A stretch of 64,000 bases of DNA from Desulfonatronum thioautotrophicum. GTDB lineage: Bacteria; Desulfobacterota; Desulfovibrionia; Desulfovibrionales; Desulfonatronaceae. The notes under the pieces are model-generated. The model saw only the letters and a list, made by a program, of their open reading frames with translations. It had not been told where the DNA came from and ran no database searches. Both the position numbers and the translations under genes were made by a program. Each line of letters opens with the position of its first letter. The first letter of the stretch is position 1. Below, one piece after another: positions 11,616 to 20,776 of this stretch. The stretch lies in the NCBI RefSeq assembly GCF_000934745.1, contig NZ_JYNO01000001.1:186001-250000 (forward strand), in the 5' to 3' direction.

Positions 11616-11813
11616 ATGATTAATGTCCGCTTGGAACCCGAAGGCCGAAAAGTGCACTTTCCCAAACTGGGCACGGTCCTGCAATTGTTGAAAAAACTGG
11701 GTCTTGGCAACAATGCCGCGCTCATCATCCGCGACGGAGAATTGCTCACGCCGGATCGTCGCCTGCATGCCGGCGACGAGGTTGTTGTCCGCACGGTCAC
11801 GTCACGAGGATGA
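11616..11813 (+). CDS. MoaD/ThiS-family sulfur carrier, TtuB-like
   Basis: The 65-residue product has the ubiquitin-like beta-grasp pattern: INVRLEPEGRKVHFP, a helix LGTVLQLLKKLG, ALIIRDGELL and the final LHAGDEVVVRTVTSRG. It lies five bases upstream of a TtuA-type thiolase, so it most likely carries the activated sulfur for that enzyme. The C-terminus is Arg-Gly rather than the usual Gly-Gly used for adenylation and thiocarboxylation. GAGGTG precedes the ATG at 11616. Confidence 0.82.
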   Translation: MINVRLEPEGRKVHFPKLGTVLQLLKKLGLGNNAALIIRDGELLTPDRRLHAGDEVVVRTVTSRG

Positions 11814-11817
11814 TGCC

Positions 11818-12726
11818 ATGAAATGCCGAAAATGCAAGGCCGTGGCTGCCGTGGCGCTGCCCAGCCACAACACGGCTTTTTGTCCCGACTGCTACCCTGA
11901 CTTTGTGCGCTCCCAGGTTGAACGGGCCATCCATCGCCACAAGATGATCGCCCCCGGTGACCGGGTGCTGGTTGCTGTCAGCGGAGGCAAGGATTCTCTG
12001 GCTCTGACCCTGCTCCTGCACGAACTGGGGCATGAAGTCCATGGTCTGCATGTGGATCTGGACATCCCCAATTCTTCCACGGACGCACGCGCGGCTTGCG
12101 AAGGATTCTTCACCAAGCTGGGGTTGCCGTTGACGGTCATCGAACTGCACCGAGAAGGTCTGGCCATTCCCCTGGTCAAATCCCGGATCAAACGGCCGAT
12201 CTGCTCGGTCTGCGGCAAGCTCAAGCGCTACTACTTCAACAAGTTTGCCTTGGAAAACGACTACCCCGTGCTGGCCACGGGGCACAACCTGGACGATGAG
12301 GTCAGCCGCCTTTTTGCCAACACCATTCGTTGGGATCGTGCCTATCTCAGCGATCAGGGACCGCTTTTGCCTGCCGAGAACGGCTTTGCCCGCAAAATCA
12401 AGCCCATGTACCGGCTGACCGAGTTCGAGATCGCCAACTTCAGCTTCCTGCGCGGCATCGACCACGTCATTGCCGGTTGCCCTTACAGTGGCAAGGCCAG
12501 CTTTCCAATCTACAAAGGGCTCTGGTCCGGCCTCGAAGAGCGCATGCCTGGGGCCAAAGTCCAGTTTTACGAAAATTTTCTCCGCGAGGGTCGTCCGGTC
12601 TTTGCCGCCTGGAGCGACCAGCAGGGCGAGCTTCCCACCCCCTGCACCGAATGCGGCTATCCCACTTCCGCGGAGCGTTGCGGCGTCTGCCGGATCAAGG
12701 CCATGGTCGCCGACGACGAAAAGTGA
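11818..12726 (+). CDS. TtuA-type tRNA 2-thiolation protein (PP-loop ATPase)
   Basis: This 302-residue enzyme resembles TtuA/Ncs6, which swaps a uridine O2 for sulfur in tRNA. An N-terminal zinc ribbon (CRKC at residues 3-6, CPDC further on) is matched by a C-terminal one (CTECG, CGVC). The PP-loop SGGKDS lies near residue 58. Cysteines in CSVCGKLKR and GCPYSG would ligate the iron-sulfur cluster. I start it at the ATG at 11818, which places the first zinc ligand at residue 3 as in the family; the open frame from 11704 overlaps the carrier gene. Whether the target is position 54 or the wobble uridine cannot be decided here. Translation is probably coupled to the carrier gene upstream. Confidence 0.9.
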   Translation: MKCRKCKAVAAVALPSHNTAFCPDCYPDFVRSQVERAIHRHKMIAPGDRVLVAVSGGKDSLALTLLLHELGHEVHGLHVDLDIPNSSTDARAACEGFFTKLGLPLTVIELHREGLAIPLVKSRIKRPICSVCGKLKRYYFNKFALENDYPVLATGHNLDDEVSRLFANTIRWDRAYLSDQGPLLPAENGFARKIKPMYRLTEFEIANFSFLRGIDHVIAGCPYSGKASFPIYKGLWSGLEERMPGAKVQFYENFLREGRPVFAAWSDQQGELPTPCTECGYPTSAERCGVCRIKAMVADDEK

Positions 12727-12769
12727 TTTTCGACGAGTCCGAGATTATTCCCCATTATGATCCCCCGAG

Positions 12770-14089
12770 ATGATCCATCTGGATAATCCCACCGTACACG
12801 CCCTGCTTTCCGGCATTGCCTTTCCGGACATGGCCCTGGTCCGGCAACGGCTGGAGAGGTCGTTTTTGCAAGACATTCCCTTGACATTGGCCGAGGAAGC
12901 CGCGCGTGTCGGACTCAACATTCGCGTGCAACCCGGCCAGAACGTGGCGATTGCCGTGGGCAGCCGAGGCATCGACCGCTTGGCCCAGGTGATTCGGAGC
13001 CTGTGTGACCTGGTGCATGGGCTTGGGGCGCGGCCCTTCATCGTCTCGGCCATGGGCAGCCATGGCGGGGCCACGACAGAAGGCCAGGCTCAGGTCCTGG
13101 CCGGCCTGGGTGTGACGGAACAGGCCATGGGCGCGACGTTGCGCATCGGCATGGCGACAACCCGCCTCGGCACCTCGGACCTGGGCATGCCCGTGTTCCT
13201 GGACAGCCTCGCCGCCAAAGCGGATCACCTCATTGTCGTCAATCGCATCAAGGCCCACACCAAATTCAAAGCCCGAGTGGAAAGCGGGCTGATAAAGATG
13301 TTGGCCGTGGGCTTGGGCAACGACCAAAGCGCCCGGCTCGTGCATAAACTGGCCCCAACGCATGGGATGTTCGCGCTGATCAACGCCGCCAGCCGGGTGA
13401 TCCTGGAGCGCGGCAACCTGCTCTGTGGGGTGGGATTGGTGGAGAACGGTCTGGGCCGACTGCATACCCTGCGCCTGCTGCCGCCGGAAGATATTATGGA
13501 GCAGGAACCGCTGCTCTTGACCCTGGCCAAGCGCCTGGCACCCAAACTGCCATTTGATGAACTGGATGTCCTCGTGGTGGACGAAATCGGCAAGGACATC
13601 AGCGGCACAGGCATGGATACCAACGTCACCGGCCGCAACCGGGACATCCTGGGCGACTCCACGGCCACGCCCCGGATCAAACGCATTTTCGTCCGGGACC
13701 TGAGCCCCGGGACCGCGGGCAACGCCCTGGGCATCGGATTCGCGGACGTGACCACGGACCGGGTGATCCGCAAACAGGATTATGCCAAGACCGCAATCAA
13801 TGCCCTGACCGGCCTGAGCCCGGAAAAAGCGGCTTTGCCGTTGCACCTGCCCACAGATCGTCTGGCCCTGGCCGCGACCCTCCACACTCTGGGAGCAATT
13901 GCGCCAAACAAGCTGCGCATGGCGCGGATCAAAAATACCAACTGCCTGGAATACCTCCAGGTCTCCTCGGCGTTGCTCGACAATGCCCAAACTGATCTGA
14001 AAATACTGCATCCTCTCCAAGCCATGGCCTTTACCGGCGAGGATCTGAGCCCCTTCCCAAAACCTGACACAGGGCCTGACAGAACCTGA
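12770..14089 (+). CDS. Lactate racemase (LarA)-family protein, DUF2088 domain
   Basis: The 439-residue product has the features of the LarA superfamily: AMGSHGGATTEGQ near residue 100, the NRIKAHTKF segment with candidate cofactor-binding Lys and His near residue 162, and ESGLIKMLAVGLGN. In characterised LarA the equivalent residues hold the nickel-pincer nucleotide. Members of this group act on various 2-hydroxy acids and sugars, so the substrate is unknown and I do not call it lactate racemase. No larB, larC or larE cofactor genes are nearby. It follows the thiolase gene by 43 bp and may share its transcript. No clear ribosome site precedes the ATG at 12770. Confidence 0.75.
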   Translation: MIHLDNPTVHALLSGIAFPDMALVRQRLERSFLQDIPLTLAEEAARVGLNIRVQPGQNVAIAVGSRGIDRLAQVIRSLCDLVHGLGARPFIVSAMGSHGGATTEGQAQVLAGLGVTEQAMGATLRIGMATTRLGTSDLGMPVFLDSLAAKADHLIVVNRIKAHTKFKARVESGLIKMLAVGLGNDQSARLVHKLAPTHGMFALINAASRVILERGNLLCGVGLVENGLGRLHTLRLLPPEDIMEQEPLLLTLAKRLAPKLPFDELDVLVVDEIGKDISGTGMDTNVTGRNRDILGDSTATPRIKRIFVRDLSPGTAGNALGIGFADVTTDRVIRKQDYAKTAINALTGLSPEKAALPLHLPTDRLALAATLHTLGAIAPNKLRMARIKNTNCLEYLQVSSALLDNAQTDLKILHPLQAMAFTGEDLSPFPKPDTGPDRT

Positions 14090-14393
14090 AAGTCGGGCCG
14101 TGGGCCAGGAATAAATTCCAAAAACTTCGACAACCTCCTGGATTCCTGCTCGATCACCAGGGTATTTCACAAAACGACACCCCGCTCTGCCGGAAACACG
14201 TGGAAACCGATGGATGATTCCATCACCCCGGCATTTCCAAGTTCAGGATCAGTCACCGCGTACGATATCTTTTTTGTTGCATCTTTGGGGAGATCATTGG
14301 TACACAACAAGCATGCAATGCGATAATCGTCGGTAGATATCCAAACATGACCCCCGTGCATATCGCGAAACGTCACAACCCAAGGGGAAGAAC
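14090..14393. other. Intergenic region upstream of the chemoreceptor
   Basis: This 304-bp gap has no gene. It contains the extended -10-like string TGCGATAAT at 14319-14327, 67 bases before the chemoreceptor start. Nothing else stands out. Confidence 0.5.
14319..14327 (+). promoter_or_regulatory. Possible extended -10 element for the chemoreceptor gene
   Basis: TGCGATAAT matches an extended -10 box (TGnTATAAT) at all but one position. The -35 region is poor (TTGGTA at a long spacing). The same nine bases occur before hisH. This is a weak call. Confidence 0.25.
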
Positions 14394-16232
14394 ATGAAGT
14401 TGAGCAGAATTTTTATCTTGTTGTCCGCCGGATTTTGTTTCCTGGCGGTGGCCGCCCTGATTCTGAACATCAACAGAATCATGGAACGGGAGATCACCAC
14501 CCAGTATGAACAAAAAGCGGACATGCTTCTGTTCAGCATGAAGGCCGTGCGCAGCCACATTGGTTCAGTTGTCCGCCCGGCGGCAACGCGCATGCTTGGC
14601 CCCGACGAATTCGTTGTGGAACTCCAGTCCACATCCTACGCCGCCAACCGAGTCTTTGACAATATTCCCACGGATCGCAGGTATGAGATCCAGTTTCGAA
14701 CACCGTCCACAAAGCCCATGAATCCCAAAAATATGGCTACTCCCGTGGAAGCGGAACTCATTCGGCTCCTGGATCAAATGCACCTTGCCGGGGAAACGGA
14801 ACTGGAATGGCGCGGAGTCCGTCAGGTTGACGGGATTGACCACTTCATCATTGCCCAGGGGGCGGTCAACGCCGCCAGCTGCATTCCCTGCCATTCCGCA
14901 CCGGAAAACGCTCCCCTTTCCATGCAGCAGCGCTATACGTTCGACGTACCTGCCCGACTGGAAAACCGTGTCGAGACAGCTGAAATCACCTTTATCCCCA
15001 TGTCCTCGATCTACGCCACCATCAACAGCGCCAACCAAATCTTTCTGGCCATGGGAGCCGCGGGCCTGCTGGCCATTATTCTCGCCGTGTACCTGCTTTT
15101 TTCCCGGCTGATCAGCACGCCCCTGGGCCGCCTGCAGACGTATTCGCTGGCCGTTGAGCAGGGAAATCTCGACAAGGAGATCAGCGGCACCTTCCGTGGC
15201 GAGCTGGCCTCACTGAAAAATTCAGTCCAAGGGATGGTGAGCAAACTCAAGGAGAAAATCCTGGAAGCCGAAGACAAGTCCCGGGAAGCTAACGCCGAAT
15301 CCCTGCGAGCCAAGGAAGCGGCGCAAGAGGCTTTCGAAGCCAGGCAGCGAGCCGAGCAGGCCAAAAGCGAAGGCATGCATCAGGCGGCTTCCAGCGTGGA
15401 CACCATCGTGGACCGTCTGAATGGTTCACTGCATGAGCTTTCCTCCCAGGTCAGCCATTCCGCTGAAAGCGCCCATGCCCAAAACCAACGGGTCACGGAA
15501 AGTTCCACGGCCATGGAGGAAATGAACGCCACGGTTCTGGAAGTTTCCAGGAATGCCTCCAACGTGGCCGGCCGCGCCGACGAGTCCCACAAGCAGGCCC
15601 TCCTGGGCTCGGAAATCGTCCAGCAGGCCGTTGCCTCCATCATGAAAGTCCAGCACCAAGCCGAATCGCTCCGGGACAACCTGGGCGGACTAGGCAAAGA
15701 GGCGGAAGGCATCAGCAACATCATGAATGTCATCGAGGATATCGCGGACCAGACCAATCTCCTGGCTCTGAACGCAGCCATCGAGGCAGCCCGAGCCGGA
15801 GACGCGGGACGCGGATTCGCCGTGGTGGCCGATGAAGTGCGCAAATTGGCCGAAAAGACCATGCATGCCACAAAGGAGGTCGGTCAGGCCATCGCCTCGA
15901 TTCAACACGGCACCAAAGCCAACATCGAAGCCATGGAAGACGCCGTGGCCGTTGTGCATGAAGCCACCGATCTGGCCAAGAAGTCCGGGCAAGCCCTGGA
16001 GCAGATCGTCACCCTGGTCAGCGCCGCGGCCAATGATGTCCACTCCATTGCCACTGCCACGGAAGAACAGTCCGCGGCCAGCGACCAGATCAAGGTCAGC
16101 CTGGAGGAGATCAGCCGGTTGTCCACGGATACGGCTGAAGCCATGAACCGTTCCGACCAAGCCATTCAGGAACTGCTTGGCCAGGTCCAGTTGCTGAACA
16201 ACCTGGTCAAGGACATGAAGGAAGAGCGCTAA
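14394..16232 (+). CDS. Methyl-accepting chemotaxis protein with a c-type heme motif in its sensor
   Basis: The 612-residue receptor has an N-terminal membrane helix at about residues 7-27. A periplasmic domain resembling the Tll0287-like/DUF3365 sensor family follows, then a second helix near residues 212-237, a HAMP domain and a full cytoplasmic signalling domain. The periplasmic part carries Cys163-Ile-Pro-Cys-His167, a CxxCH heme c attachment motif, so it may sense redox state, oxygen or a ligand bound to heme. The signalling tip [21 protein letters not shown] starts near residue 448. There is no C-terminal CheR-docking pentapeptide. AAGGGGAAG precedes the ATG. A strong terminator follows, so it is probably a single-gene unit. 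Confidence 0.93.
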   Translation: MKLSRIFILLSAGFCFLAVAALILNINRIMEREITTQYEQKADMLLFSMKAVRSHIGSVVRPAATRMLGPDEFVVELQSTSYAANRVFDNIPTDRRYEIQFRTPSTKPMNPKNMATPVEAELIRLLDQMHLAGETELEWRGVRQVDGIDHFIIAQGAVNAASCIPCHSAPENAPLSMQQRYTFDVPARLENRVETAEITFIPMSSIYATINSANQIFLAMGAAGLLAIILAVYLLFSRLISTPLGRLQTYSLAVEQGNLDKEISGTFRGELASLKNSVQGMVSKLKEKILEAEDKSREANAESLRAKEAAQEAFEARQRAEQAKSEGMHQAASSVDTIVDRLNGSLHELSSQVSHSAESAHAQNQRVTESSTAMEEMNATVLEVSRNASNVAGRADESHKQALLGSEIVQQAVASIMKVQHQAESLRDNLGGLGKEAEGISNIMNVIEDIADQTNLLALNAAIEAARAGDAGRGFAVVADEVRKLAEKTMHATKEVGQAIASIQHGTKANIEAMEDAVAVVHEATDLAKKSGQALEQIVTLVSAAANDVHSIATATEEQSAASDQIKVSLEEISRLSTDTAEAMNRSDQAIQELLGQVQLLNNLVKDMKEER

Positions 16233-16239
16233 ATAGTCC

Positions 16240-16277
16240 AAGAAGGCCCGGGATGAACTTACTCCCGGGCCTTCTTT
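16240..16277 (+). terminator. Intrinsic terminator of the chemoreceptor gene
   Basis: AAGAAGGCCCGGGA pairs perfectly with TCCCGGGCCTTCTT over 14 bp, with a nine-base loop and a short T run after it. It starts eight bases after the stop codon. Confidence 0.88.
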
Positions 16278-16333
16278 CGAAACTACGGCTCCGCGTCCTC
16301 AGCTGGAATAATTGCTTTTCACACTGGCGCACC

Positions 16334-16376
16334 AAAAAGCCCGACCTCCGCGAAAAAAGCGGACGTCGGGCTTTTT
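16334..16376. terminator. Bidirectional intrinsic terminator downstream of gmd
   Basis: AAAAAGCCCGACCTCCGC pairs with GCGGACGTCGGGCTTTTT, 18 bp with one mismatch, around a GAAAAAA loop. The oligo-T reads as a U-tract on either strand. It lies 24 bases past the end of gmd and backs up the chemoreceptor terminator. Confidence 0.85.
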
Positions 16377-16399
16377 CGGGTGCAACGCGATGGAAATCG

Positions 16400-17557
16400 C
16401 TACATAAACGCTTCGCAACTGCCGGGCAAAGGGAAGCCGCTGTGCAGGCAGATGGATTCGCGTGAGGCTTCCCGGATGTCATAGGCGACCATTTCCGTTA
16501 CCATTTGCGCAAAACTGATCTCCGGGGTCCAGCCCAATGTCTCGCGGGCTTTGGTCGGATCGCCGAGCAGGCTTTCCACTTCCGTGGGCCGGAAGTAGCG
16601 AGGATCTACGGACACCAGGACATCGCCCTCGGCAAAGGAAACCTGCTTGCCGATGCGTTCCAGGCAGGTCTGGATTATGGGGGAGGGCTCGTATTTGGCG
16701 ACAATGCCTTTTTCTTCCATGCCTTCTCCTTCCCAACGCAGTTCAATGCCCACTTCCTGGAAAGCCAACTGGCAGAATTCGCGCACCGAATGCTGCTCAC
16801 CCGTGGCGATCACAAAATCTTCGGGCTGGTCCTGCTGAAGAATCAGCCACTGGGCGCGGACAAAGTCCTTGGCATGGCCCCAGTCGCGCAGTGCTCCAAG
16901 ATTGCCGAGATAGAGGTCCTTTTCCAGGCCCAGGGCAATCCGGGCCGCGGCTCGGGTGATCTTGCGGGTCACGAAGGTTTCACCACGTACCGGGGATTCA
17001 TGGTTAAAGAGGATCCCGTTGCAGCCGAAAATATTGTAGGCCTCCCGGTAGTTCACCGTGATCCAGAAGGCGTAGAGCTTGGCCGCGGCATACGGGGAGC
17101 GGGGATAAAACGGCGTGGATTCCCGCTGGGGAACCTCCTGGACCTTGCCGTAGAGTTCCGATGTGGAAGCCTGGTAAAAGCGGGTTTTGTCCGTCAGCCC
17201 CAGAAGGCGGATGGCCTCCAGCATACGCAGGGTGCCCAGAGCATCGGCATTGGCCGTGTATTCCGGGCTCTCGAAGGAAACCTTGACATGACTCTGGGCC
17301 GCCAGGTTGTAGACCTCGTCCGGCTGGGTTTCCTGGATGATCCGGGTCAGGTTGGTTGCGTCGGTGAGATCCCCGTAGTGCATGAAGAACCGGACATTTT
17401 CTTCATGGGGGTCCTGATAGAGATGGTCCACCCGCTGGGTGTTGAACAGTGAGGATCGACGTTTGATGCCGTGAACCTCGTAGCCTTTCTCGAGCAAAAA
17501 TTCGGCCAAATAGGCCCCGTCCTGACCGGTTATGCCGGTAATCAATGCCTTTTTCAT
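16400..17557 (-). CDS. gmd: GDP-mannose 4,6-dehydratase
   Basis: This 385-residue short-chain dehydrogenase converts GDP-mannose to GDP-4-keto-6-deoxymannose, the precursor of fucose, rhamnose and related surface sugars. It begins with the NADP-binding [23 protein letters not shown] pattern (GxxGxxG near residue 8). It carries the [15 protein letters not shown] segment and the catalytic Tyr-Lys pair in [12 protein letters not shown]. The ATG at 17557 has AAAGGAGAA upstream, and the open frame above it is not used. No fcl or glycosyltransferase gene is adjacent, so the final sugar is unknown. The C-terminus extends slightly past the usual end. Confidence 0.95.
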   Translation of the reverse strand: MKKALITGITGQDGAYLAEFLLEKGYEVHGIKRRSSLFNTQRVDHLYQDPHEENVRFFMHYGDLTDATNLTRIIQETQPDEVYNLAAQSHVKVSFESPEYTANADALGTLRMLEAIRLLGLTDKTRFYQASTSELYGKVQEVPQRESTPFYPRSPYAAAKLYAFWITVNYREAYNIFGCNGILFNHESPVRGETFVTRKITRAAARIALGLEKDLYLGNLGALRDWGHAKDFVRAQWLILQQDQPEDFVIATGEQHSVREFCQLAFQEVGIELRWEGEGMEEKGIVAKYEPSPIIQTCLERIGKQVSFAEGDVLVSVDPRYFRPTEVESLLGDPTKARETLGWTPEISFAQMVTEMVAYDIREASRESICLHSGFPLPGSCEAFM

Positions 17558-17803
17558 CGTACTGCGTTCTCCTTTATCTTCAAGCCGGCACCCAAATGCC
17601 AAAATCCAGACTTTGGGCCTCAAGGGGCCTCAGATGCCAGGGGCCGGTCGGTCCATAGCGGATTGAGGATTGCAGGGCAACATTGAATGGACTAGGTAAA
17701 CGGAAACCATTAGCTGATTGTTGTAAAACTCCATATCCACAGTTCGCCCAAAAGTTCCAATCCACGGCCTCACAACCAAAACACCGCAACCCATAGCACA
17801 CCC

Positions 17804-18871
17804 ATGCCCGAAATCCACGCCCAGCGCCGTGAAAAACTGCGCGCACGCCTTGAGCCGTCCGGAATCTCGGCTCTGCTGGTCTCCAGCCCGGCCAACCGGT
17901 TCTACCTCAGTGGTTTTGAACTGCACGATCCCCAGTGCAACGAAAGTGCCGGCATGCTGGTGATCGCGGCCAACGGTGAAGACTGGCTCCTCACGGATCC
18001 ACGATTCGAAATTACAGCCCAAAAGGTCTGGCCGTCTGAGCGCCTGTTCATCTACAGGTGTCCAAAGATGCAACAGATCCGGGAATTCCTCGGAGGCCTG
18101 GGTCATCGTCCCCTGGGCTTCGAGGCCCGGGCCGTGAGCGTGGAGCTCTACAGCGACCTGGCGGAGCAAGTGACCCTGAAACCGACCAGAAGCATGGTCG
18201 AGGCCCTCCGGTTGGTCAAGGACGCCCAGGAAATCGCCCTTTTGGAAGATTCGTGCCGACTCAACCACGAAATTTTCGCCCTGGTTCCGGAACTCTTGCG
18301 CCCCGGGCGCACGGAGCGAGAGATCGCCTGGGACATGGAAAAACTGTTCCGGGAGCGTGGGGCCGAAGAGTTGGCCTTTCCAACCATCGTGGGGGTGGAC
18401 GCCAATGCCGCCCAGCCGCATGCTGTTCCAGACCAAACTCCGGTTCGTGAAAACTGCCTGGTCCTGGTGGATGCCGGAGCCCGGCTGAACCAGTACTGCT
18501 CAGACCAGACCAGGACGTTCTGGGTCGGAGAGCGCCCTTCGGATGCCTTCCAACGCACCATGGATCTGGTCCGCGAGGCCCAGGACCGGGCCATCGCCGC
18601 CATCCGTCCGGGACTTCCGGTTCATCAGGCCTACCAACTGGTCCAGGATTTCTTTCGGGACCATCTTGTGGAAAAGCGCTTCACCCATGGCCTGGGGCAC
18701 GGCATCGGCCTGGAAACCCATGAGGGACCGAGCTTGAGCCCCAACGACAAAACCATCCTGACTCCGGGCATGGTGGTTACAGTGGAACCCGGCCTGTATT
18801 CCCCGGACTGGGGGGGAATTCGATGGGAATACATGGTCCTGGTCACCGAGGATGGTTGCCGGATCCTTTGA
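17804..18871 (+). CDS. M24 family metallopeptidase, Xaa-Pro aminopeptidase/dipeptidase type
   Basis: The 355-residue protein has an N-terminal creatinase-like domain (residues 1-130) and a C-terminal pita-bread domain. The metal ligands are in VDAGARLNQYCSDQTRTF (two Asp), in GLGHGIGLETHEGP (His) and in TVEPGLYSPDWGG and the following IRWE (two Glu). Such enzymes remove residues before proline in the cytoplasm. Length fits bacterial PepQ/YpdF-like enzymes. There is no clear ribosome site before the ATG at 17804. It stands alone between gmd and the glycosidase. Confidence 0.9.
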   Translation: MPEIHAQRREKLRARLEPSGISALLVSSPANRFYLSGFELHDPQCNESAGMLVIAANGEDWLLTDPRFEITAQKVWPSERLFIYRCPKMQQIREFLGGLGHRPLGFEARAVSVELYSDLAEQVTLKPTRSMVEALRLVKDAQEIALLEDSCRLNHEIFALVPELLRPGRTEREIAWDMEKLFRERGAEELAFPTIVGVDANAAQPHAVPDQTPVRENCLVLVDAGARLNQYCSDQTRTFWVGERPSDAFQRTMDLVREAQDRAIAAIRPGLPVHQAYQLVQDFFRDHLVEKRFTHGLGHGIGLETHEGPSLSPNDKTILTPGMVVTVEPGLYSPDWGGIRWEYMVLVTEDGCRIL

Positions 18872-19079
18872 GGCAGCGAAGCAGCCTTTTGGACCTGCGT
18901 GTTTTCCCCAGCGAACCGGGCAAAAGAAATCCGGGGCTTTGCGTGTCGTTCCTCTGGCAGGTCGTGACAACCATCCTTCCTGGGCTTTTTCAATGTGCAC
19001 AAAAAGCTCCGAGATTTCGTGGTGACCCTCCGCAACGAACCTTTTTGCCAATGACCCTTCAATGGCCTGAGAGGGCGTT

Positions 19080-20270
19080 ATGACCCGACATCTGCCGCGG
19101 TTCCCATTCCTGGCCAATGCCCGGCGCCTGCTCCTGTTCGTTTTTTTGATGACCCTCCTGGTTCCTGTCCCAAAGTCCTGGGGGACGGAGGCGGATGCAT
19201 ATCTCAAGGCTCAGATCGGCCAGATGCTGATGATCGGCTTCCGTGGCCTGGAGGTGGATCAAAACAGCCCTGTTGTCCAGGACATTCGTAGCGGGCGCAT
19301 CGGCGGGGGAATTCTCTTTGATTACGACGTGGCCCTGCGCAGTCAGGACCGGAACATCGCTACACCGGAACAACTTGCCGCTCTCGTGGCCGATTTGCAC
19401 GCCGCGAGCCCGGATACGCCCCTCTTCGTGGCCATCGACCAGGAAGGTGGCCGAGTCAACCGGCTCAAGGAACGCTACGGTTTTCCGCCTTCAGTCTCGC
19501 AAGGCTGGCTGGGTCAAAAGGATGATCCGCGCCTGACCGCGGACTTCGCCCACCGGACAGCTAAGACACTGTCCGCAATGGGGATCAACGTCAACCTCGC
19601 TCCGGTGGTGGATGTCAACGTCAATCCGGACAACCCGATCATCGGCAAGCTGGAGCGCAGCTTTTCCGCGGATCCGCTCAGAGTGGCCGCCCATGCCGAG
19701 GCGGTGATCAGCGCCCATCAGGTTGCCGGGGTGCTCACCGCGTTGAAACATTTTCCAGGACACGGCAGCTCCACCCAGGATTCCCACCTGGGCTTCACCG
19801 ACGTGACCAGAACCTGGTCCGAGATGGAACTGGAACCGTACCGGCAAATTCTGCGTTCTGTGGGCGCGGACATGATCATGACCGCCCACGTGTTCAACGC
19901 CCGACTCGACCCAAACTGGCCGGCAACCCTCTCCGCGCCGACCCTGCAAGGGCTGCTTCGCGACAAGATGGGCTACCAGGGAGTCATCATCTCCGATGAT
20001 ATGCAAATGCAGGCCATTACCGACCACTACGACCTGGAAACCGCCCTGGAACAAACCATCCTGGCGGGAACGGATGTGATCATCTTCGGCAACAACCTGG
20101 TCCATGACACAGCCATCGCCCAAAAAGCCGGCCAGATCATCCTGGAACTGGTTCGTAAAGGCCGCATACCAGCGAGTCGCATCCAGGAATCCCACGCCCG
20201 AATCATGCATCTCAAATCACGACTTGCCGCCAGGGGCGATCTGGACTGTCGCTTGTGCGACCATTACTGA
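19080..20270 (+). CDS. Glycoside hydrolase family 3, beta-N-acetylhexosaminidase (NagZ type)
   Basis: The 396-residue product carries the NagZ fingerprint ALKHFPGHGSSTQDSHLG, in which Lys-His and the mobile loop His bind and protonate the sugar, and the nucleophile Asp in IISDDMQMQ (Asp306 or 307). Unlike cytoplasmic E. coli NagZ it has a signal peptide (hydrophobic core at about residues 16-30, cleavage near WGT), so it probably acts in the periplasm on muropeptides. The next gene (CheD-like) begins inside its last codons if the earliest start is used. Confidence 0.88.
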   Translation: MTRHLPRFPFLANARRLLLFVFLMTLLVPVPKSWGTEADAYLKAQIGQMLMIGFRGLEVDQNSPVVQDIRSGRIGGGILFDYDVALRSQDRNIATPEQLAALVADLHAASPDTPLFVAIDQEGGRVNRLKERYGFPPSVSQGWLGQKDDPRLTADFAHRTAKTLSAMGINVNLAPVVDVNVNPDNPIIGKLERSFSADPLRVAAHAEAVISAHQVAGVLTALKHFPGHGSSTQDSHLGFTDVTRTWSEMELEPYRQILRSVGADMIMTAHVFNARLDPNWPATLSAPTLQGLLRDKMGYQGVIISDDMQMQAITDHYDLETALEQTILAGTDVIIFGNNLVHDTAIAQKAGQIILELVRKGRIPASRIQESHARIMHLKSRLAARGDLDCRLCDHY

Positions 20271-20776
20271 ACCCCTTATCGACCAGACCAGAGCGGAAAA
20301 ACTTGAAAATTAGCGTCGGCATTTCCGATATGCGGGTGACCAAACAATCCGGAGTGATTCTGGTCACCCATTCTCTGGGATCCTGCCTGGGCTTGGCGGC
20401 TTATGATCCGCTGAGCAAGGTAGCCGGCTTGATCCATTGCCTCCTCCCCAAACCTTCCGGCAATAAAAAAGCCGCCGAAAACCCGGCCATGTGCGTCAGC
20501 ACCGGCGTTCCGGCAATGATCCGGGAAATGTTCACCCTTGGTGCCCAGCGCCGCAATCTTGTCCTGAAGGCTGCCGGATGCAGCCGAATGGTCAACGTGC
20601 TTAACCAGTTCAACACCGGACTGCGCAATCAGGAAATACTCCTGGCCCTGCTGGAGCACAACGGCCTGCAGCTGGCCGCGGGTGATCTGGGCGGAAACAT
20701 TCCCAGAACCATGTATCTCCACGTGGATACGGGGCTGGTCCTGATCCGTTCGAAACGGAAGGAGCGCGAGTTGTGA
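20255..20776 (+). CDS. CheD-like receptor glutamine deamidase
   Basis: This product of up to 173 residues matches the CheD fold. VTHSLGSCLGLAAYD contains the catalytic Cys, GLIHCLLP contains the catalytic His, and a Thr sits in the following PAMCVSTGVP. CheD deamidates chemoreceptor glutamines or interacts with CheC. The start is uncertain: ATG 20255 overlaps the glycosidase end, TTG 20303 gives NLKISVGISDM as the N-terminus, and ATG 20330 is shorter still. Its stop overlaps the next start by 4 bp, so it is translated together with the HDOD gene. Confidence 0.82.
   Translation: MRPLLNPLSTRPERKNLKISVGISDMRVTKQSGVILVTHSLGSCLGLAAYDPLSKVAGLIHCLLPKPSGNKKAAENPAMCVSTGVPAMIREMFTLGAQRRNLVLKAAGCSRMVNVLNQFNTGLRNQEILLALLEHNGLQLAAGDLGGNIPRTMYLHVDTGLVLIRSKRKEREL

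Noticed and set aside
12770-14089. Calling the LarA-family gene lactate racemase
   Set aside because: The superfamily covers several substrates, and the maturation genes larB/C/E are not in the window.
12755-14170. Minus-strand frame of 471 codons opposite the LarA-family gene
   Set aside because: Composition is Gln/His/Gly-rich without a domain; the plus strand encodes a family with conserved motifs.
14297-14330. Sigma-28 promoter before the chemoreceptor
   Set aside because: The -10 region shares only CGATAA with GCCGATAA and the -35 region does not match TAAAGTTT.
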